Assembly: GCF_003148765.1 (NCBI RefSeq)
Contig: NZ_QGGV01000005.1
Span: 186,001-250,000 of the forward strand
DNA length: 64,000 nucleotides
Origin: Silicimonas algicola
Lineage (GTDB): Bacteria; Pseudomonadota; Alphaproteobacteria; Rhodobacterales; Rhodobacteraceae
Direction: 5' to 3'
Shown here: one piece after another, positions 34,281 to 43,071 of the stretch
How the letters are laid out: every line of letters starts with the position of its first letter
Position numbering within the stretch: the first letter of the stretch is position 1
Notes under the pieces: generated by a model
Seen by the model: the letters and a program-made list of their open reading frames with translations, nothing else
The model's database searches: none
What the model was told of the DNA's origin: nothing
Translations under genes and position numbers: made by a program

Positions 34281-35465
34281 ATGCTGAGCGAACTGACCCC
34301 GCAACCCGCCGACAAGATCCTCGAGCTGATGCAGCTCTATCGGGACGACCCGCGCGAGGGAAAGGTCGACCTTGGCGTCGGCGTCTACAAGGATGCCGAC
34401 GGTCGGACCCCGGTCATGCGTGCGGTCAAGGCGGCCGAGCGGCGGCTGGTCGAGACTCAGGAAACGAAGGCATACACAGGCCTCGCAGGCGACCCGGCCT
34501 TCACGGAGGCAATGCGGCGGCTCGTCCTCGGTGACGCCGTAGAGGCGGGACGGGTCGCTGTGGCGGCGACACCTGGCGGCACCGGGGCGATCCGGCAGGG
34601 CCTGGAGCTGATGCGCTATGCCGACAAGGATGCGACGATCTGGATCTCGTCGCCGACCTGGCCGAACCACCTGACCATCGTTAAGTATCTCGGCATCCCG
34701 ATGCGCGAGTATCGCTATTTCGACGGCGAGTCCCGCGGCGTCGACTTCGCCGGCATGATGGAAGACCTCAAGGGCGTGAAGGCGGGCGATCTCGTCCTGC
34801 TGCACGGGTGTTGTCACAACCCGACCGGGGCGAACCTGACCGTCGAGGAGTGGGCTTCGGTCGCGGCGTTGCTCGAGGCGACCGGCGCGGTGCCCTTCAT
34901 CGACATCGCCTACCAGGGCTTCGGCGACGGCCTGGACGCCGACGTCGAGGGGGTGCGCCTGCTTGCGGGACGTCTGCCCGAGATGGTGCTGGCCGCGTCG
35001 TGCTCGAAGAACTTCGGCGTCTACCGTGAACGGACGGGCGTCCTGATGACGGTGGCGCGGAACGGTGCCGACCGGGACAGCGCGCAGGCCACGCTCGCCT
35101 TCCTGAACCGGCAGAACTACTCCTTCCCGCCCGACCACGGCGCGCGAGTGGTACAGATGATCCTCGACGATGACGACCTTCGCGCCGACTGGCAGGAGGA
35201 GTTGGAGGACGTTCGCTTGGGGATGCTCGACCTTCGCCAGCAGCTTGCCGCCGAACTGCGCCAGCGGACCAACTCCGACCGCTTCGACTTCGTTGCGCAG
35301 CACAGGGGCATGTTCTCGCGCCTCGGATGCTCGCCCGAGCAGGTGATGGCGCTGAGAAAGGATCACGGCATCTACATGGTCGGCGACAGCCGCATCAACA
35401 TCGCAGGTTTGAACGCGCGGACGGTGCCGGTTCTGGCGGAAGCTCTGGTCGCGGTCGGGGCCTGA
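34281..35465 (+). CDS. aromatic/aspartate aminotransferase, class I
   Basis: PLP enzyme of the AspC/TyrB subgroup I-alpha; in Rhodobacterales usually annotated as aromatic amino acid aminotransferase. The 394-residue product starts MLSELTPQPADKILELMQLY and contains KVDLGVGVYKDADG, LHGCCHNPTGANLT, PFIDIAYQGFGDG, the PLP-lysine motif AASCSKNFGVYRERTG and SRINIAGLN with the substrate Arg. Exact substrate preference cannot be read. Third gene after sseA and the acetyltransferase, probably co-transcribed. Confidence 0.92.
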   Translation: MLSELTPQPADKILELMQLYRDDPREGKVDLGVGVYKDADGRTPVMRAVKAAERRLVETQETKAYTGLAGDPAFTEAMRRLVLGDAVEAGRVAVAATPGGTGAIRQGLELMRYADKDATIWISSPTWPNHLTIVKYLGIPMREYRYFDGESRGVDFAGMMEDLKGVKAGDLVLLHGCCHNPTGANLTVEEWASVAALLEATGAVPFIDIAYQGFGDGLDADVEGVRLLAGRLPEMVLAASCSKNFGVYRERTGVLMTVARNGADRDSAQATLAFLNRQNYSFPPDHGARVVQMILDDDDLRADWQEELEDVRLGMLDLRQQLAAELRQRTNSDRFDFVAQHRGMFSRLGCSPEQVMALRKDHGIYMVGDSRINIAGLNARTVPVLAEALVAVGA

Positions 35466-35468
35466 GGC

Positions 35469-36746
35469 TCACCCGTTCTCGCGCAAGACCGATCCGGCGA
35501 GGTAGAGCGAACCGCAGATAAGGACACGCGCGCCTGGGTCCCGAGCCACGATGTCGGACAGTGCCTCGGCCACCGAGGCCGACACCGTTGCAGGAAGCCC
35601 CACGGCAGTCGCGGCGGCCGCTGTCTCCTCGGCGGGAAGCGTGGCGGTCTCGCCCGGGATCGCGACCGCGTGGAGGCTTGCGGCGACTTGTGCGAGGGGG
35701 CGAAGGTAGCCCGCGACGTCCTTCGTGGACAGCATTCCGCAAATCAGATGGGTCGGCCGGTCCGGCATCTGCTCGAGCGTTTCGGCCAGCGCGTCTCCCG
35801 CCGCAGGATTGTGCCCGCCGTCGAGCCAGAGTTCGGCCGTGCCAGCCGCCTCGACCAGCGGACCTGACGCGAGGCGTTGCATCCGCGCGGGCCAGAAGGC
35901 TCGGCTGACGGCGGCCTCAAGTGCGTCGTCTTCAAAACCGAGGTGACGAAGGGCCGCGAGCGCCATGCCGGCGTTGCCGATCTGGTGCGGGCCGCGCAGG
36001 TTCGGCAGGGGCAGGTCGACAAGCCCAGTCTCGTCCTGGAACACCAGGCGCCCGCGTTCCTCCCACACATGCCAGTGCTGACCGTGAGCAAGGACGGGAG
36101 CGTGGAAGAGCGCCGCCTCGGCTTCGATCACCGCGAGGCCCTCGTCGTGTTGGGGCCCGACGATGACCGGGACGCCCTTCTTGATGATCCCTGCCTTCTG
36201 ATAGGCGATCTCGGCGATAGTCTCGCCCAGGAACGCCTGGTGATCGAGATCGACCTTGGTGATGATCGTCAAGCGCGGCTCGTCCACCACGTTCGTCGCG
36301 TCGTGGCGGCCGCCAAGCCCTACTTCCAGCAGTGTCCAGTCGGCGCGGGTGCGCGCGAAGGCGAGGAAGGCGGCGACGGTCGTGATCTCGAAATAGGTGA
36401 TCGTCTCGCCGCCGTTGGCTTCGTAGACCTCGTCGAGAAGGCGCGTGAGATCGGGCTCCGAGATGATCTCGCCCGCGACGCGAATGCGTTCGTGGAAGCG
36501 GGCCAGGTGAGGCGAGGTGTAGGCATGCGCGGACTGACCTGCGCCTTCCAGCCCCGCCCGGATCATGGCCTGGGTCGACCCCTTTCCGTTCGTGCCCGCG
36601 ACGTGGATCACGGGCGGCAGGTGCCGGTGCGGGTCGCCCACGGAAGCAAGACAGCGCCCCATCCGGTCGAGGGTGAGGTCGATCACCTTCGGATGCAGCC
36701 GCATCATCCGCTCGAGGATGGCGTCGGAGGTCACTGTCTGTGTCAC
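35469..36746 (-). CDS. folC: folylpolyglutamate synthase / dihydrofolate synthase
   Basis: Adds glutamate to dihydropteroate and to folates. The 425-residue Mur-ligase-fold protein carries IHVAGTNGKGSTQAMIRAGL (ATP loop), AYTSPHLARFHERIRVAGE (omega loop) and LEVGLGGRHDATNVV, with WLDGGHNPAAGDAL in the C-terminal domain. It starts 25 bases after accD on the same strand; the accD-folC order is widespread in proteobacteria. Convergent with the aminotransferase gene. Confidence 0.95.
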   Translation of the reverse strand: MTQTVTSDAILERMMRLHPKVIDLTLDRMGRCLASVGDPHRHLPPVIHVAGTNGKGSTQAMIRAGLEGAGQSAHAYTSPHLARFHERIRVAGEIISEPDLTRLLDEVYEANGGETITYFEITTVAAFLAFARTRADWTLLEVGLGGRHDATNVVDEPRLTIITKVDLDHQAFLGETIAEIAYQKAGIIKKGVPVIVGPQHDEGLAVIEAEAALFHAPVLAHGQHWHVWEERGRLVFQDETGLVDLPLPNLRGPHQIGNAGMALAALRHLGFEDDALEAAVSRAFWPARMQRLASGPLVEAAGTAELWLDGGHNPAAGDALAETLEQMPDRPTHLICGMLSTKDVAGYLRPLAQVAASLHAVAIPGETATLPAEETAAAATAVGLPATVSASVAEALSDIVARDPGARVLICGSLYLAGSVLRENG

Positions 36747-36771
36747 GGTTTCCGAGGAACGCTGTGGCGCG

Positions 36772-37707
36772 TCACTTTCCTTCGGCAGCGTCGGGGGTCG
36801 AGGCGGGCAGGGCGGCCGGCGTCAATTCCGGCGCCGGCAGGTCGCCCTTCACCGCCGGCGACAGCCCGAGGAGCATCCGCACGATGGTCACGAGTTCGTC
36901 CTTCAGGTGCTTGCGATGCGTTACCCGGTCGAGCATCCCGTGATCGAGCAGGTATTCGGCGCGCTGAAAGCCCTCGGGCAGCTTCTCGCGGATGGTCTGC
37001 TCGATCACGCGGGGGCCGGCGAAGCAGATGAGCGCGTTCGGCTCGGCGATCTGGACATCGCCCAGCATCGCGTAGGAGGCGGTAACCCCGCCCGTCGTCG
37101 GGTGCGTCAGCACCACGATGTAGGGCAGGCCGGCTTCCTTCAGCATGTCGACGGCGATGGTGGTTCGCGGCATCTGCATCAGCGACAGGATGCCTTCCTG
37201 CATCCGGGCGCCGCCGGCGGCCGAAAAGAGGATGAGCGGGCGCTTGCGCTTCACCGCGCGCTCGGCGGCGGCGATGATGGCGTTGCCCACGTACATGCTC
37301 ATCGAGCCGCCCATGAAACCGAAGTCCTGAACGGCGGCGACAACGGGCGTGCGCCCGATCTCGCCTTCGGCGACCAGCATCGCCTCTTTCTCGCCAGTCT
37401 CTCGCTGCGCGGATTTCAGACGCTCGGGGTACTTTTTCTGGTCGCGGAAGTTCAGCGGGTCCTGGATCGGCTGCGGCACCTCGACCTCGGCGAAGACGCC
37501 GTTGTCGAAGAGCGTCCTCAGGCGGTCCCGCGCCGAGATCGCCATGTGGTGATCGCAGTTCGTGCAGACGTTCAGGTTCTCCGCAAGTTCGCGGTGAAAC
37601 AGCATCGTGCCGCATTCGGGGCACTTGGTCCAAAGGTTCTCAGGCACTTCCCGGCGCGAGAAGAGCGAATTGATCTTCGGACGGACGTAGTTCGAAATCC
37701 AGTTCAT
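36772..37707 (-). CDS. accD: acetyl-CoA carboxylase carboxyltransferase subunit beta
   Basis: Beta subunit of the carboxyltransferase that makes malonyl-CoA for fatty acid synthesis. The 311-residue product begins [20 protein letters not shown]; its four-Cys zinc finger is CPECGTML and CTNCDHHM around residues 30-55. [20 protein letters not shown] and [19 protein letters not shown] form the acyl-CoA site. The ATG at 37707 is used; a longer frame to 37764 is not family-like. Ends with an Ala/Pro-rich tail. Followed by folC. Confidence 0.96.
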   Translation of the reverse strand: MNWISNYVRPKINSLFSRREVPENLWTKCPECGTMLFHRELAENLNVCTNCDHHMAISARDRLRTLFDNGVFAEVEVPQPIQDPLNFRDQKKYPERLKSAQRETGEKEAMLVAEGEIGRTPVVAAVQDFGFMGGSMSMYVGNAIIAAAERAVKRKRPLILFSAAGGARMQEGILSLMQMPRTTIAVDMLKEAGLPYIVVLTHPTTGGVTASYAMLGDVQIAEPNALICFAGPRVIEQTIREKLPEGFQRAEYLLDHGMLDRVTHRKHLKDELVTIVRMLLGLSPAVKGDLPAPELTPAALPASTPDAAEGK

Positions 37708-37764
37708 CAGCTTTTTTCGGCGCCTGCTCCGGGACCAGTTAAGCCGCGCGACGGGGAATTGCAA

Positions 37765-38652
37765 TCAGCGGGACAGGAGACGCGCGGTCAGAATCCAAAC
37801 CCCTACAAGGGCGGTCAGGTCCACGGCGATAAGGCGCGGATCGCTCAGGCCGGTCTCGAGCGCCACCGCCGAATGATAGAGGGCGAGCCCGCCGAGTGCG
37901 GGATCGGCGGCCACGACGAGGATGGCCATCGCGTTGTTCGCGAAGTGAATTCCCCAGGCCGCACCGATGCTTCCCGTCCGTGCCGTCAAATCGCCCGCCA
38001 GGACGCCAAAGAGTGTCGCGGCGCCGACATAGGTGAGGGCGACCTGCGGCCCCACGTCCGGAAGGTAGTGGAGCGCTCCGAAGAGGAGGGCGGGCAGGAG
38101 TAGCCACACGACCGGAGAGCGCAGTCGCGCCGCTAGCTGGCCCTGAAGGTAGCCGCGGAACAGCAGTTCCTCTGATCCGGTCTGTGCGGCGACGGCGATG
38201 AGGCCAAGGGGAAGCCAGAGCGCCCAGGTGCTCGCCGGAAGATTTGGCTCGACGTCCGGATAGACGGGGCGGCTGACGAGCGCGAGGATCACGGCGGCCC
38301 CCACGGTGACACCGACGCCGACGGCGAAGTGGCGCAGCGTACGTGGGGCGGGACCAACGAGGCTGCGGGCCGATCTCGCGTGCAGGTTTCGTGCCACGTA
38401 GATCGTGGCGAGGCCAGGACCGGCGTAGAGGCCGAGGAACACCACGGTCCCCGCAGGAGTGCCGGTCGAGAACAGGATGTCGAACCATGTCGCCGGCAGA
38501 GGCTCGCCGCGCATCACCGACAGCACGCCGGACAGCGCCAGGGCCCAAAGCACCGTAAGGCAGGCGACAAGGGCCAGCCCGACGGGCAGTCGCCAAAGCG
38601 CGGTACGCAGGCCGGTTCGCGTGAGGGACTGGCGGTAGCTCTGATAGGACAC
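37765..38652 (-). CDS. CPBP family intramembrane metalloprotease
   Basis: A polytopic protein of about eight helices, 295 residues from the GTG at 38652 ([16 protein letters not shown]); ATGs at 38682 and 38688 would add about 10-12 basic residues. The Abi/CPBP motifs are present: [20 protein letters not shown] (EE-xxx-R), [10 protein letters not shown] and a final [13 protein letters not shown] (H-xxx-N). Members cleave proteins within the membrane or act in immunity to own bacteriocins; target here unknown. 57 bases upstream of accD on the same strand. Confidence 0.85.
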   Translation of the reverse strand: MSYQSYRQSLTRTGLRTALWRLPVGLALVACLTVLWALALSGVLSVMRGEPLPATWFDILFSTGTPAGTVVFLGLYAGPGLATIYVARNLHARSARSLVGPAPRTLRHFAVGVGVTVGAAVILALVSRPVYPDVEPNLPASTWALWLPLGLIAVAAQTGSEELLFRGYLQGQLAARLRSPVVWLLLPALLFGALHYLPDVGPQVALTYVGAATLFGVLAGDLTARTGSIGAAWGIHFANNAMAILVVAADPALGGLALYHSAVALETGLSDPRLIAVDLTALVGVWILTARLLSR

Positions 38653-38742
38653 TCGACAGACCCTGCGTCTCGCGCGCCCCATCGTCAACGGGCGTTCGCC
38701 TCGGACGGCACAGGCTCACGCGAAACCCCGCTTGCGCTTGCC

Positions 38743-38787
38743 CCTCCCGAGCCGCAGAGCTATGGCTCGGGACGAAAATCGGGGAGG
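38743..38787 (+). promoter_or_regulatory. structured ilvD leader
   Basis: CCCGAGCC (38746-38753) pairs perfectly with GGCTCGGG (38764-38771). The ilvD Shine-Dalgarno GGGGAGG (38781-38787) is complementary to CCTCCC (38743-38748), which overlaps the first stem strand, so two mutually exclusive folds are possible, one hiding the ribosome site. Whether this is regulatory is speculation. Confidence 0.3.
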
Positions 38788-38793
38788 CGACAC

Positions 38794-40560
38794 ATGCTCA
38801 AAAACAACAGGTTCGACAAGTCGAGGCTGCCTAGCCGACACGTCACCGAAGGACCGGCCCGCGCGCCGCACAGATCGTATTACTACGCGATGGACCTCAC
38901 CGAGGAGGACATCGCGCAGCCCTTCGTCGGCGTCGCCACCTGCTGGAACGAGGCCGCACCCTGCAACATTGCGCTCAACTGGCAGGCGCAGGCGGTGAAG
39001 ACGGGGGTTAAGGCGGCCGGCGGTACTCCGCGCGAGTTCACCACGATCACCGTCACCGACGGGATTGCCATGGGGCATGAAGGAATGCGGTCGTCGCTGG
39101 CGTCGCGCGAGGCGATCGCCGACACCGTGGAATTGACGATGCGCGGGCACTGTTACGATGCACTTGTCGGTCTGGCCGGTTGCGACAAGTCGCTGCCTGG
39201 GATGATGATGGCGATGCTGCGTCTGAACGTGCCGTCGGTCTTCATGTACGGCGGCTCGATCCTGCCGGGCAAGGTGCCCGAGGGCGCGGACGTTCCCGCC
39301 GATTTCGCTTCGCGCGACCTGACGGTGCAGGACATGTTCGAGGCGGTCGGCCGTTACCAGGCGGGCGACGTGACGGACGCGCAGCTTGCCATCCTCGAGC
39401 GTGTCGCCTGCCCGTCAGCCGGGGCGTGCGGCGGCCAGTTCACCGCCAACACGATGGCCTGCGTGTCCGAGGCGATCGGGCTGGCGCTCCTGAACAGCTC
39501 GGGTATGCCCGCGCCCTACGAGAGCCGCGCGCAGTACGGCGAGGCTTCGGGCGCCGCCGTGATGAACCTGATCGAGAAGAACATCCGTGCCCGCGACGTC
39601 GTCACGCGCGAGGCGCTGGAAAACGCCGCCCGGGTCGTCGCCTGCACGGGCGGATCGACGAACGCGGGGCTGCACCTGCCGGCCATGGCGCACGAGGCGG
39701 GCATCGACTTCGACCTTTTCGACGTCTGCGACATCTTCCATGACACGCCCTATTTCGTGGACATGAAGCCGGGCGGCAAGTTCGTCGCCAAGGACCTCTA
39801 CGAGGCGGGCGGGGTTCCGGTCGTGATGAAGGAACTGCGCAAGGCCGGGCTGATCCACGAGGATTGCATGACCGCCAGCGGCGAGACCATCGGCGTGGAG
39901 TTGGACAAGATCGACCGCGAGGCGGACGGCCGCGTCATCTACCCCATCGAAACGCCTATCACCAAGACGGGCGGCGTCGTCGGCCTGAAGGGTAACCTTG
40001 CCCCGGAAGGCGCCATCGTGAAGGTCGCCGGCATGAGCGAGGCCGAGCAGGTCTTCACCGGACCTGCTCGCGTCTTCGAGTGCGAGGAGGATGCCTTCGA
40101 GGCCGTGAAGGCTCGAACCTACAAGGAAGGCGAGGTTCTGGTGATCCGCAACGAGGGGCCGGCGGGCGGACCGGGGATGCGAGAGATGCTGGCGACCACC
40201 GCGGCACTGTCCGGTCAAGGCATGGGCAAGAAGGTGGCGCTTATCACCGACGGTCGTTTCTCGGGCGCGACGCGCGGGTTCTGCGTGGGCCACGTGGGCC
40301 CGGAGTCGGCCTATGGGGGACCGATCGCGCTTCTGAAGGACGGGGACGTCATCACCATCGACGCCGTCAAGGGCGAGATCTCGGTGGCGTTGTCGGACGA
40401 CGAACTCGCGCAGCGGAAGGCGGCCTGGCCGGGTGCGCGCGCGACCAACTATCAGTCGGGCGCTCTCTGGAAGTACGCGCAGCTTGTCGGTTCGACGCGG
40501 CTTGGCGCGGTGACGCATCCGGGGGCCCGGGCCGAGACGCATGTCTACGCGGACCTCTAG
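38794..40560 (+). CDS. ilvD: dihydroxy-acid dehydratase
   Basis: Iron-sulfur dehydratase of branched-chain amino acid synthesis. The 588-residue product starts [20 protein letters not shown] and holds the cluster and metal ligands in [49 protein letters not shown] and the C-terminal [27 protein letters not shown] (38781-38787) is its ribosome site. It is the short-leader variant (IlvD of about 575-590 residues, distinct from the 610-residue enteric form). The following lipoprotein gene overlaps it by 20 bases. Confidence 0.95.
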   Translation: MLKNNRFDKSRLPSRHVTEGPARAPHRSYYYAMDLTEEDIAQPFVGVATCWNEAAPCNIALNWQAQAVKTGVKAAGGTPREFTTITVTDGIAMGHEGMRSSLASREAIADTVELTMRGHCYDALVGLAGCDKSLPGMMMAMLRLNVPSVFMYGGSILPGKVPEGADVPADFASRDLTVQDMFEAVGRYQAGDVTDAQLAILERVACPSAGACGGQFTANTMACVSEAIGLALLNSSGMPAPYESRAQYGEASGAAVMNLIEKNIRARDVVTREALENAARVVACTGGSTNAGLHLPAMAHEAGIDFDLFDVCDIFHDTPYFVDMKPGGKFVAKDLYEAGGVPVVMKELRKAGLIHEDCMTASGETIGVELDKIDREADGRVIYPIETPITKTGGVVGLKGNLAPEGAIVKVAGMSEAEQVFTGPARVFECEEDAFEAVKARTYKEGEVLVIRNEGPAGGPGMREMLATTAALSGQGMGKKVALITDGRFSGATRGFCVGHVGPESAYGGPIALLKDGDVITIDAVKGEISVALSDDELAQRKAAWPGARATNYQSGALWKYAQLVGSTRLGAVTHPGARAETHVYADL

Positions 40561-41140
40561 TCTCGTCCTCTTTTCTGCTCTTGGGCTGACCGCTTGCGAC
40601 GCGGGAGGCATCGTCTCCCGCGCGCCGACGCGGATCGTGCTCCCGGACGGTATCGTCGTCGCGGGCGCGGACGGCTGGTGCGTCGACACACGGTCGACGG
40701 GCGCATCGAGCGTGACGTCGGTCGTCGTCCTGGGAAGTTGCGCTGCCATTGGCGGCAAGGCAGAGGCGGCGAGCCCGGATGTGCCTGGGGTCGTGACGGT
40801 TTCGGTCACGTCCGGCGGGGGCGATGCGCCGTCGCCCGAGGAACTGGAGGCCTACTTCGTCACCGAGCGGGGACGCGCCGCACTGGCGCGGGACGGACAG
40901 CCGGGCAGCGTCCGCATTGTCGAGACGAGGCGGACAGGAAGTCTTCTCTTCCTTCACGCTCGGGACATGAGCGCGCTGCCAGGCGCGTCTGATGATGTGT
41001 GGAAAGCATTGTTCGATCTGGACGGCCGCGTCGTCTCGATCTCTCTCTTCGGGTTGGAAGATCGACCGATCGCGCGCGACGAGGGGCTTTCGACCTTGGC
41101 AGCGCAGGTGGACGAACTGAAGGCCGCGAACGACGGCTGA
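40541..41140 (+). CDS. putative lipoprotein
   Basis: A 199-residue secreted protein beginning [20 protein letters not shown] with lipobox LTAC. The mature part includes [29 protein letters not shown] (two further Cys, perhaps a disulfide) and a C-terminal alpha/beta region [20 protein letters not shown]. Similar proteins are found in Rhodobacteraceae as hypotheticals. It starts 20 bases inside ilvD in another frame, so it relies on ilvD transcription. Confidence 0.8.
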   Translation: MSTRTSSLVLFSALGLTACDAGGIVSRAPTRIVLPDGIVVAGADGWCVDTRSTGASSVTSVVVLGSCAAIGGKAEAASPDVPGVVTVSVTSGGGDAPSPEELEAYFVTERGRAALARDGQPGSVRIVETRRTGSLLFLHARDMSALPGASDDVWKALFDLDGRVVSISLFGLEDRPIARDEGLSTLAAQVDELKAANDG

Positions 41141-41154
41141 ATTGTCCGATGATG

Positions 41155-41173
41155 TTATCCACAGCTTTGTGGA
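41155..41173. promoter_or_regulatory. consensus DnaA box within a short inverted repeat
   Basis: TTATCCACA (41155-41163) is an exact DnaA-box consensus; TCCACA (41158-41163) pairs with TGTGGA (41168-41173) across GCTT. It sits in the interval before the DUF6478 gene. One exact 9-mer is expected by chance at a low rate in 64 kb, so its role is uncertain. Confidence 0.3.
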
Positions 41174-41246
41174 CCTTCCTCCCGCTCCAGCGTTGCCTCT
41201 ATATGCTGTGAGTTGCTACGATCTGGCCACAGCATTTGGACGTGTG

Positions 41247-42008
41247 ATGCCCGGCCCGTTTTTAGGACTGATCGAACGAAATGCCCTGCGCAGATGGGAC
41301 CGCGCGGTGCGTTCTCTCGACCGGCTCGAGGCTCGGGATCTGAAGGTCTTGCGCAACCAGGCACGGGCTCTGGGAAAGCGCATCGATCAGGTCCTGCACG
41401 CGGCCGAAGGGCGTCTTGCCCTGCCACTGGCCAATCAGGCGGCGATCCGTCGTCCGATGCACTCGGACTGGGCTTGGCGTCCAGAGTTGTGGTGCGGGCC
41501 TGTCCGAGGCGCGGGTCTGGCTTCCGTCGAGACCCGAGCCTCCGTCGGGACCGAAGCGAAGATCTTCCACGACTGCGCCCTGTCCGAGTTGTCGATCCGC
41601 CAGATTCGCAACACGCGGGCCGAGGACGTGGCCGCCTATGGCGTCCGGCTCGACGTCTTCCGCTTTGATGGCTCTTTCCTCAGCCTCGTCGTCGATCTGC
41701 CTCGCGCCGGAATTGCCGGCCTGTCGCGGCGGCATCTGATCCGGCTGGACATCAGGGTCGAGACCGAGAAGCCGCTGGAGATTTTCGGTCGCCTCAACGT
41801 CCGGCACGGTCCGAACGTCGAGCAACTCGTCCGCGAGTTCTCGGGATCGACGGGCGAGTTCTCGGTCGAGTTCGACCTTTCGGCGACGCGGATGAACGAA
41901 GCCCGGGTGGAACGGGCGTGGCTTGACTTGATTTTCGAAGGGCCCGAGATGAACCAGATCATCCTTCGGGACGTGACGCTCTCGCGTCGCCCCCGCGCCG
42001 AGATCTGA
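41247..42008 (+). CDS. DUF6478 family protein
   Basis: A 253-residue protein of a Rhodobacterales-restricted family, recognised from NALRRWDRAVRSL, LRNQARALGKRIDQVLHAAE, MHSDWAWRPELWCGPV, FHDCALSELSIRQIRNT, DVFRFDGSFLSLVVDLP and LDLIFEGPEMNQIILRDVTL. The C-terminal two thirds look like a carbohydrate-binding beta-sandwich fold, and the first 60 residues are helical; function unknown. The ATG at 41247 fits the family better than a TTG at 41142 whose extra 35 residues span the DnaA-like box. Followed 11 bases later by its usual small partner. Confidence 0.8.
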   Translation: MPGPFLGLIERNALRRWDRAVRSLDRLEARDLKVLRNQARALGKRIDQVLHAAEGRLALPLANQAAIRRPMHSDWAWRPELWCGPVRGAGLASVETRASVGTEAKIFHDCALSELSIRQIRNTRAEDVAAYGVRLDVFRFDGSFLSLVVDLPRAGIAGLSRRHLIRLDIRVETEKPLEIFGRLNVRHGPNVEQLVREFSGSTGEFSVEFDLSATRMNEARVERAWLDLIFEGPEMNQIILRDVTLSRRPRAEI

Positions 42009-42019
42009 GGGGGGAGCCG

Positions 42020-42403
42020 GTGGCCGAGATGACACTGACGCGGATGCGCCTGGCCGAGGGGGTCTGGGAAGGGCTTCTGTCCGCGCGCGCCGCCACGGTG
42101 ACACCGCGGCTTCGCATCCGACATCGCGACGAACTTGTGGGCGAGCCGGAGACTGTCGCCGCCCCAGCAGGCGAGGGCGGAGGGCCGCGCTGGCTGGTCC
42201 GGTTCCGCCTTCCCGTCGACCGCCTTTCGGACGGGGTGCAGACATTCGTGATCGAGGATGCCGCGACGGGCGACGCTCTGGCCCATGAGACGGTCGTCGC
42301 AGGCGAGATGCTGGACGATGACCTGCGGGCCGAGGTGTCGCTCCTCCGCGCCGAGCTCGATTTGCTCAAGCGGGCTTTCCGCAGGCATTGTTCCGAAGGC
42401 TAG
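42020..42403 (+). CDS. small partner protein of DUF6478, 127 residues
   Basis: Starts with GTG at 42020 after GGGGGAG. A beta-rich N-terminal part (LTRMRLAEGVWEGLLSA, RWLVRFRLPVDRLSDGVQTF) is followed by an acidic C-terminal coiled coil (DDDLRAEVSLLRAELDLLKR). It resembles the sandwich part of its neighbour, so the two may form a complex. No function known. Convergent with the zinc-finger gene. Confidence 0.75.
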   Translation: MAEMTLTRMRLAEGVWEGLLSARAATVTPRLRIRHRDELVGEPETVAAPAGEGGGPRWLVRFRLPVDRLSDGVQTFVIEDAATGDALAHETVVAGEMLDDDLRAEVSLLRAELDLLKRAFRRHCSEG

Positions 42404-42409
42404 GCGACG

Positions 42410-42589
42410 TCAGCCCTTGGCCAGGACGTAGCGCTTGTCGCAATAGCCGCATTCGACCCAGCCCAGCTTGGGATCGATGGAAAGCCAGACGCGCGGATGA
42501 CCGAGCGCGCCCTCGCCGCCATCGCATGAGACGCGAGTCTGTGTCACGGTTTCGGTCTCGGGCGGTTGCGGTGCGGAATGGGCAGTCAT
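42410..42589 (-). CDS. zinc-finger domain protein (NDUFS6/zf-CHCC type)
   Basis: A 59-residue protein ending with a CHCC zinc site: Cys22 in [16 protein letters not shown] with His31, then [14 protein letters not shown] with Cys47 and Cys50. This is the small zinc-finger family related to the NDUFS6 accessory subunit of respiratory complex I; in alphaproteobacteria it may assist complex I assembly. The ATG at 42589 gives [19 protein letters not shown]; a frame to 42649 is also open. Ends six bases before the upstream gene on the other strand. Confidence 0.85.
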   Translation of the reverse strand: MTAHSAPQPPETETVTQTRVSCDGGEGALGHPRVWLSIDPKLGWVECGYCDKRYVLAKG

Positions 42590-42685
42590 GGATCGGTCCG
42601 GCCTCGTCTTTCGGTCCAGGCATAGTAGACGGAGGTGTGGAAGGGGCAAGAGCGGCAGTGTCGCAGATGCCCCCGCCCCGCCGTT

Positions 42686-43063
42686 TCAGTCGTCCTTCAG
42701 CATGCGCCCAAGCGGGCGGCCCGCGAGGATGTGCAAGTGGAAGTGCGGCACGTCCTGGACGCCGTGCCGACCGGAATTCGCGATGATGCGATAGCCGTCC
42801 CCCGCATCGGGCGAGACGCCGAGGTCGGCGCAGATCGAGCCGAACGTCCGCCAGAAGTCGACGATCTCGGCCTCGCTCGCCTCGGCCGCGAAGTGGTCGG
42901 CGGTGACGTAAAATCCCTTCGGGATCACCAGCACATGGTGCGGCGCCTGGGGAGCGATGTCGTCGAAGGCGAGCGTGTGCTCGGTCTCTATTACAGTCCG
43001 GTTCGGGATTTCGCCGCGAAGGATCTTCGCGAAGATATTCTGGTCGTCATAGGTGTAAGCCAT
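42686..43063 (-). CDS. HIT family nucleotide hydrolase
   Basis: A 125-residue HINT-type purine nucleoside phosphoramidase. MAYTYDDQNIFAKILRGEIP is the typical start, VIPKGFYVTADHF the adenosine-binding strand and VPHFHLHILAGRPLG the histidine triad with the catalytic middle His. Preceded by a GT14 gene (8 bases apart) on the same strand, probably co-transcribed without functional link. Confidence 0.93.
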   Translation of the reverse strand: MAYTYDDQNIFAKILRGEIPNRTVIETEHTLAFDDIAPQAPHHVLVIPKGFYVTADHFAAEASEAEIVDFWRTFGSICADLGVSPDAGDGYRIIANSGRHGVQDVPHFHLHILAGRPLGRMLKDD

Positions 43064-43071
43064 GTCTGTCC

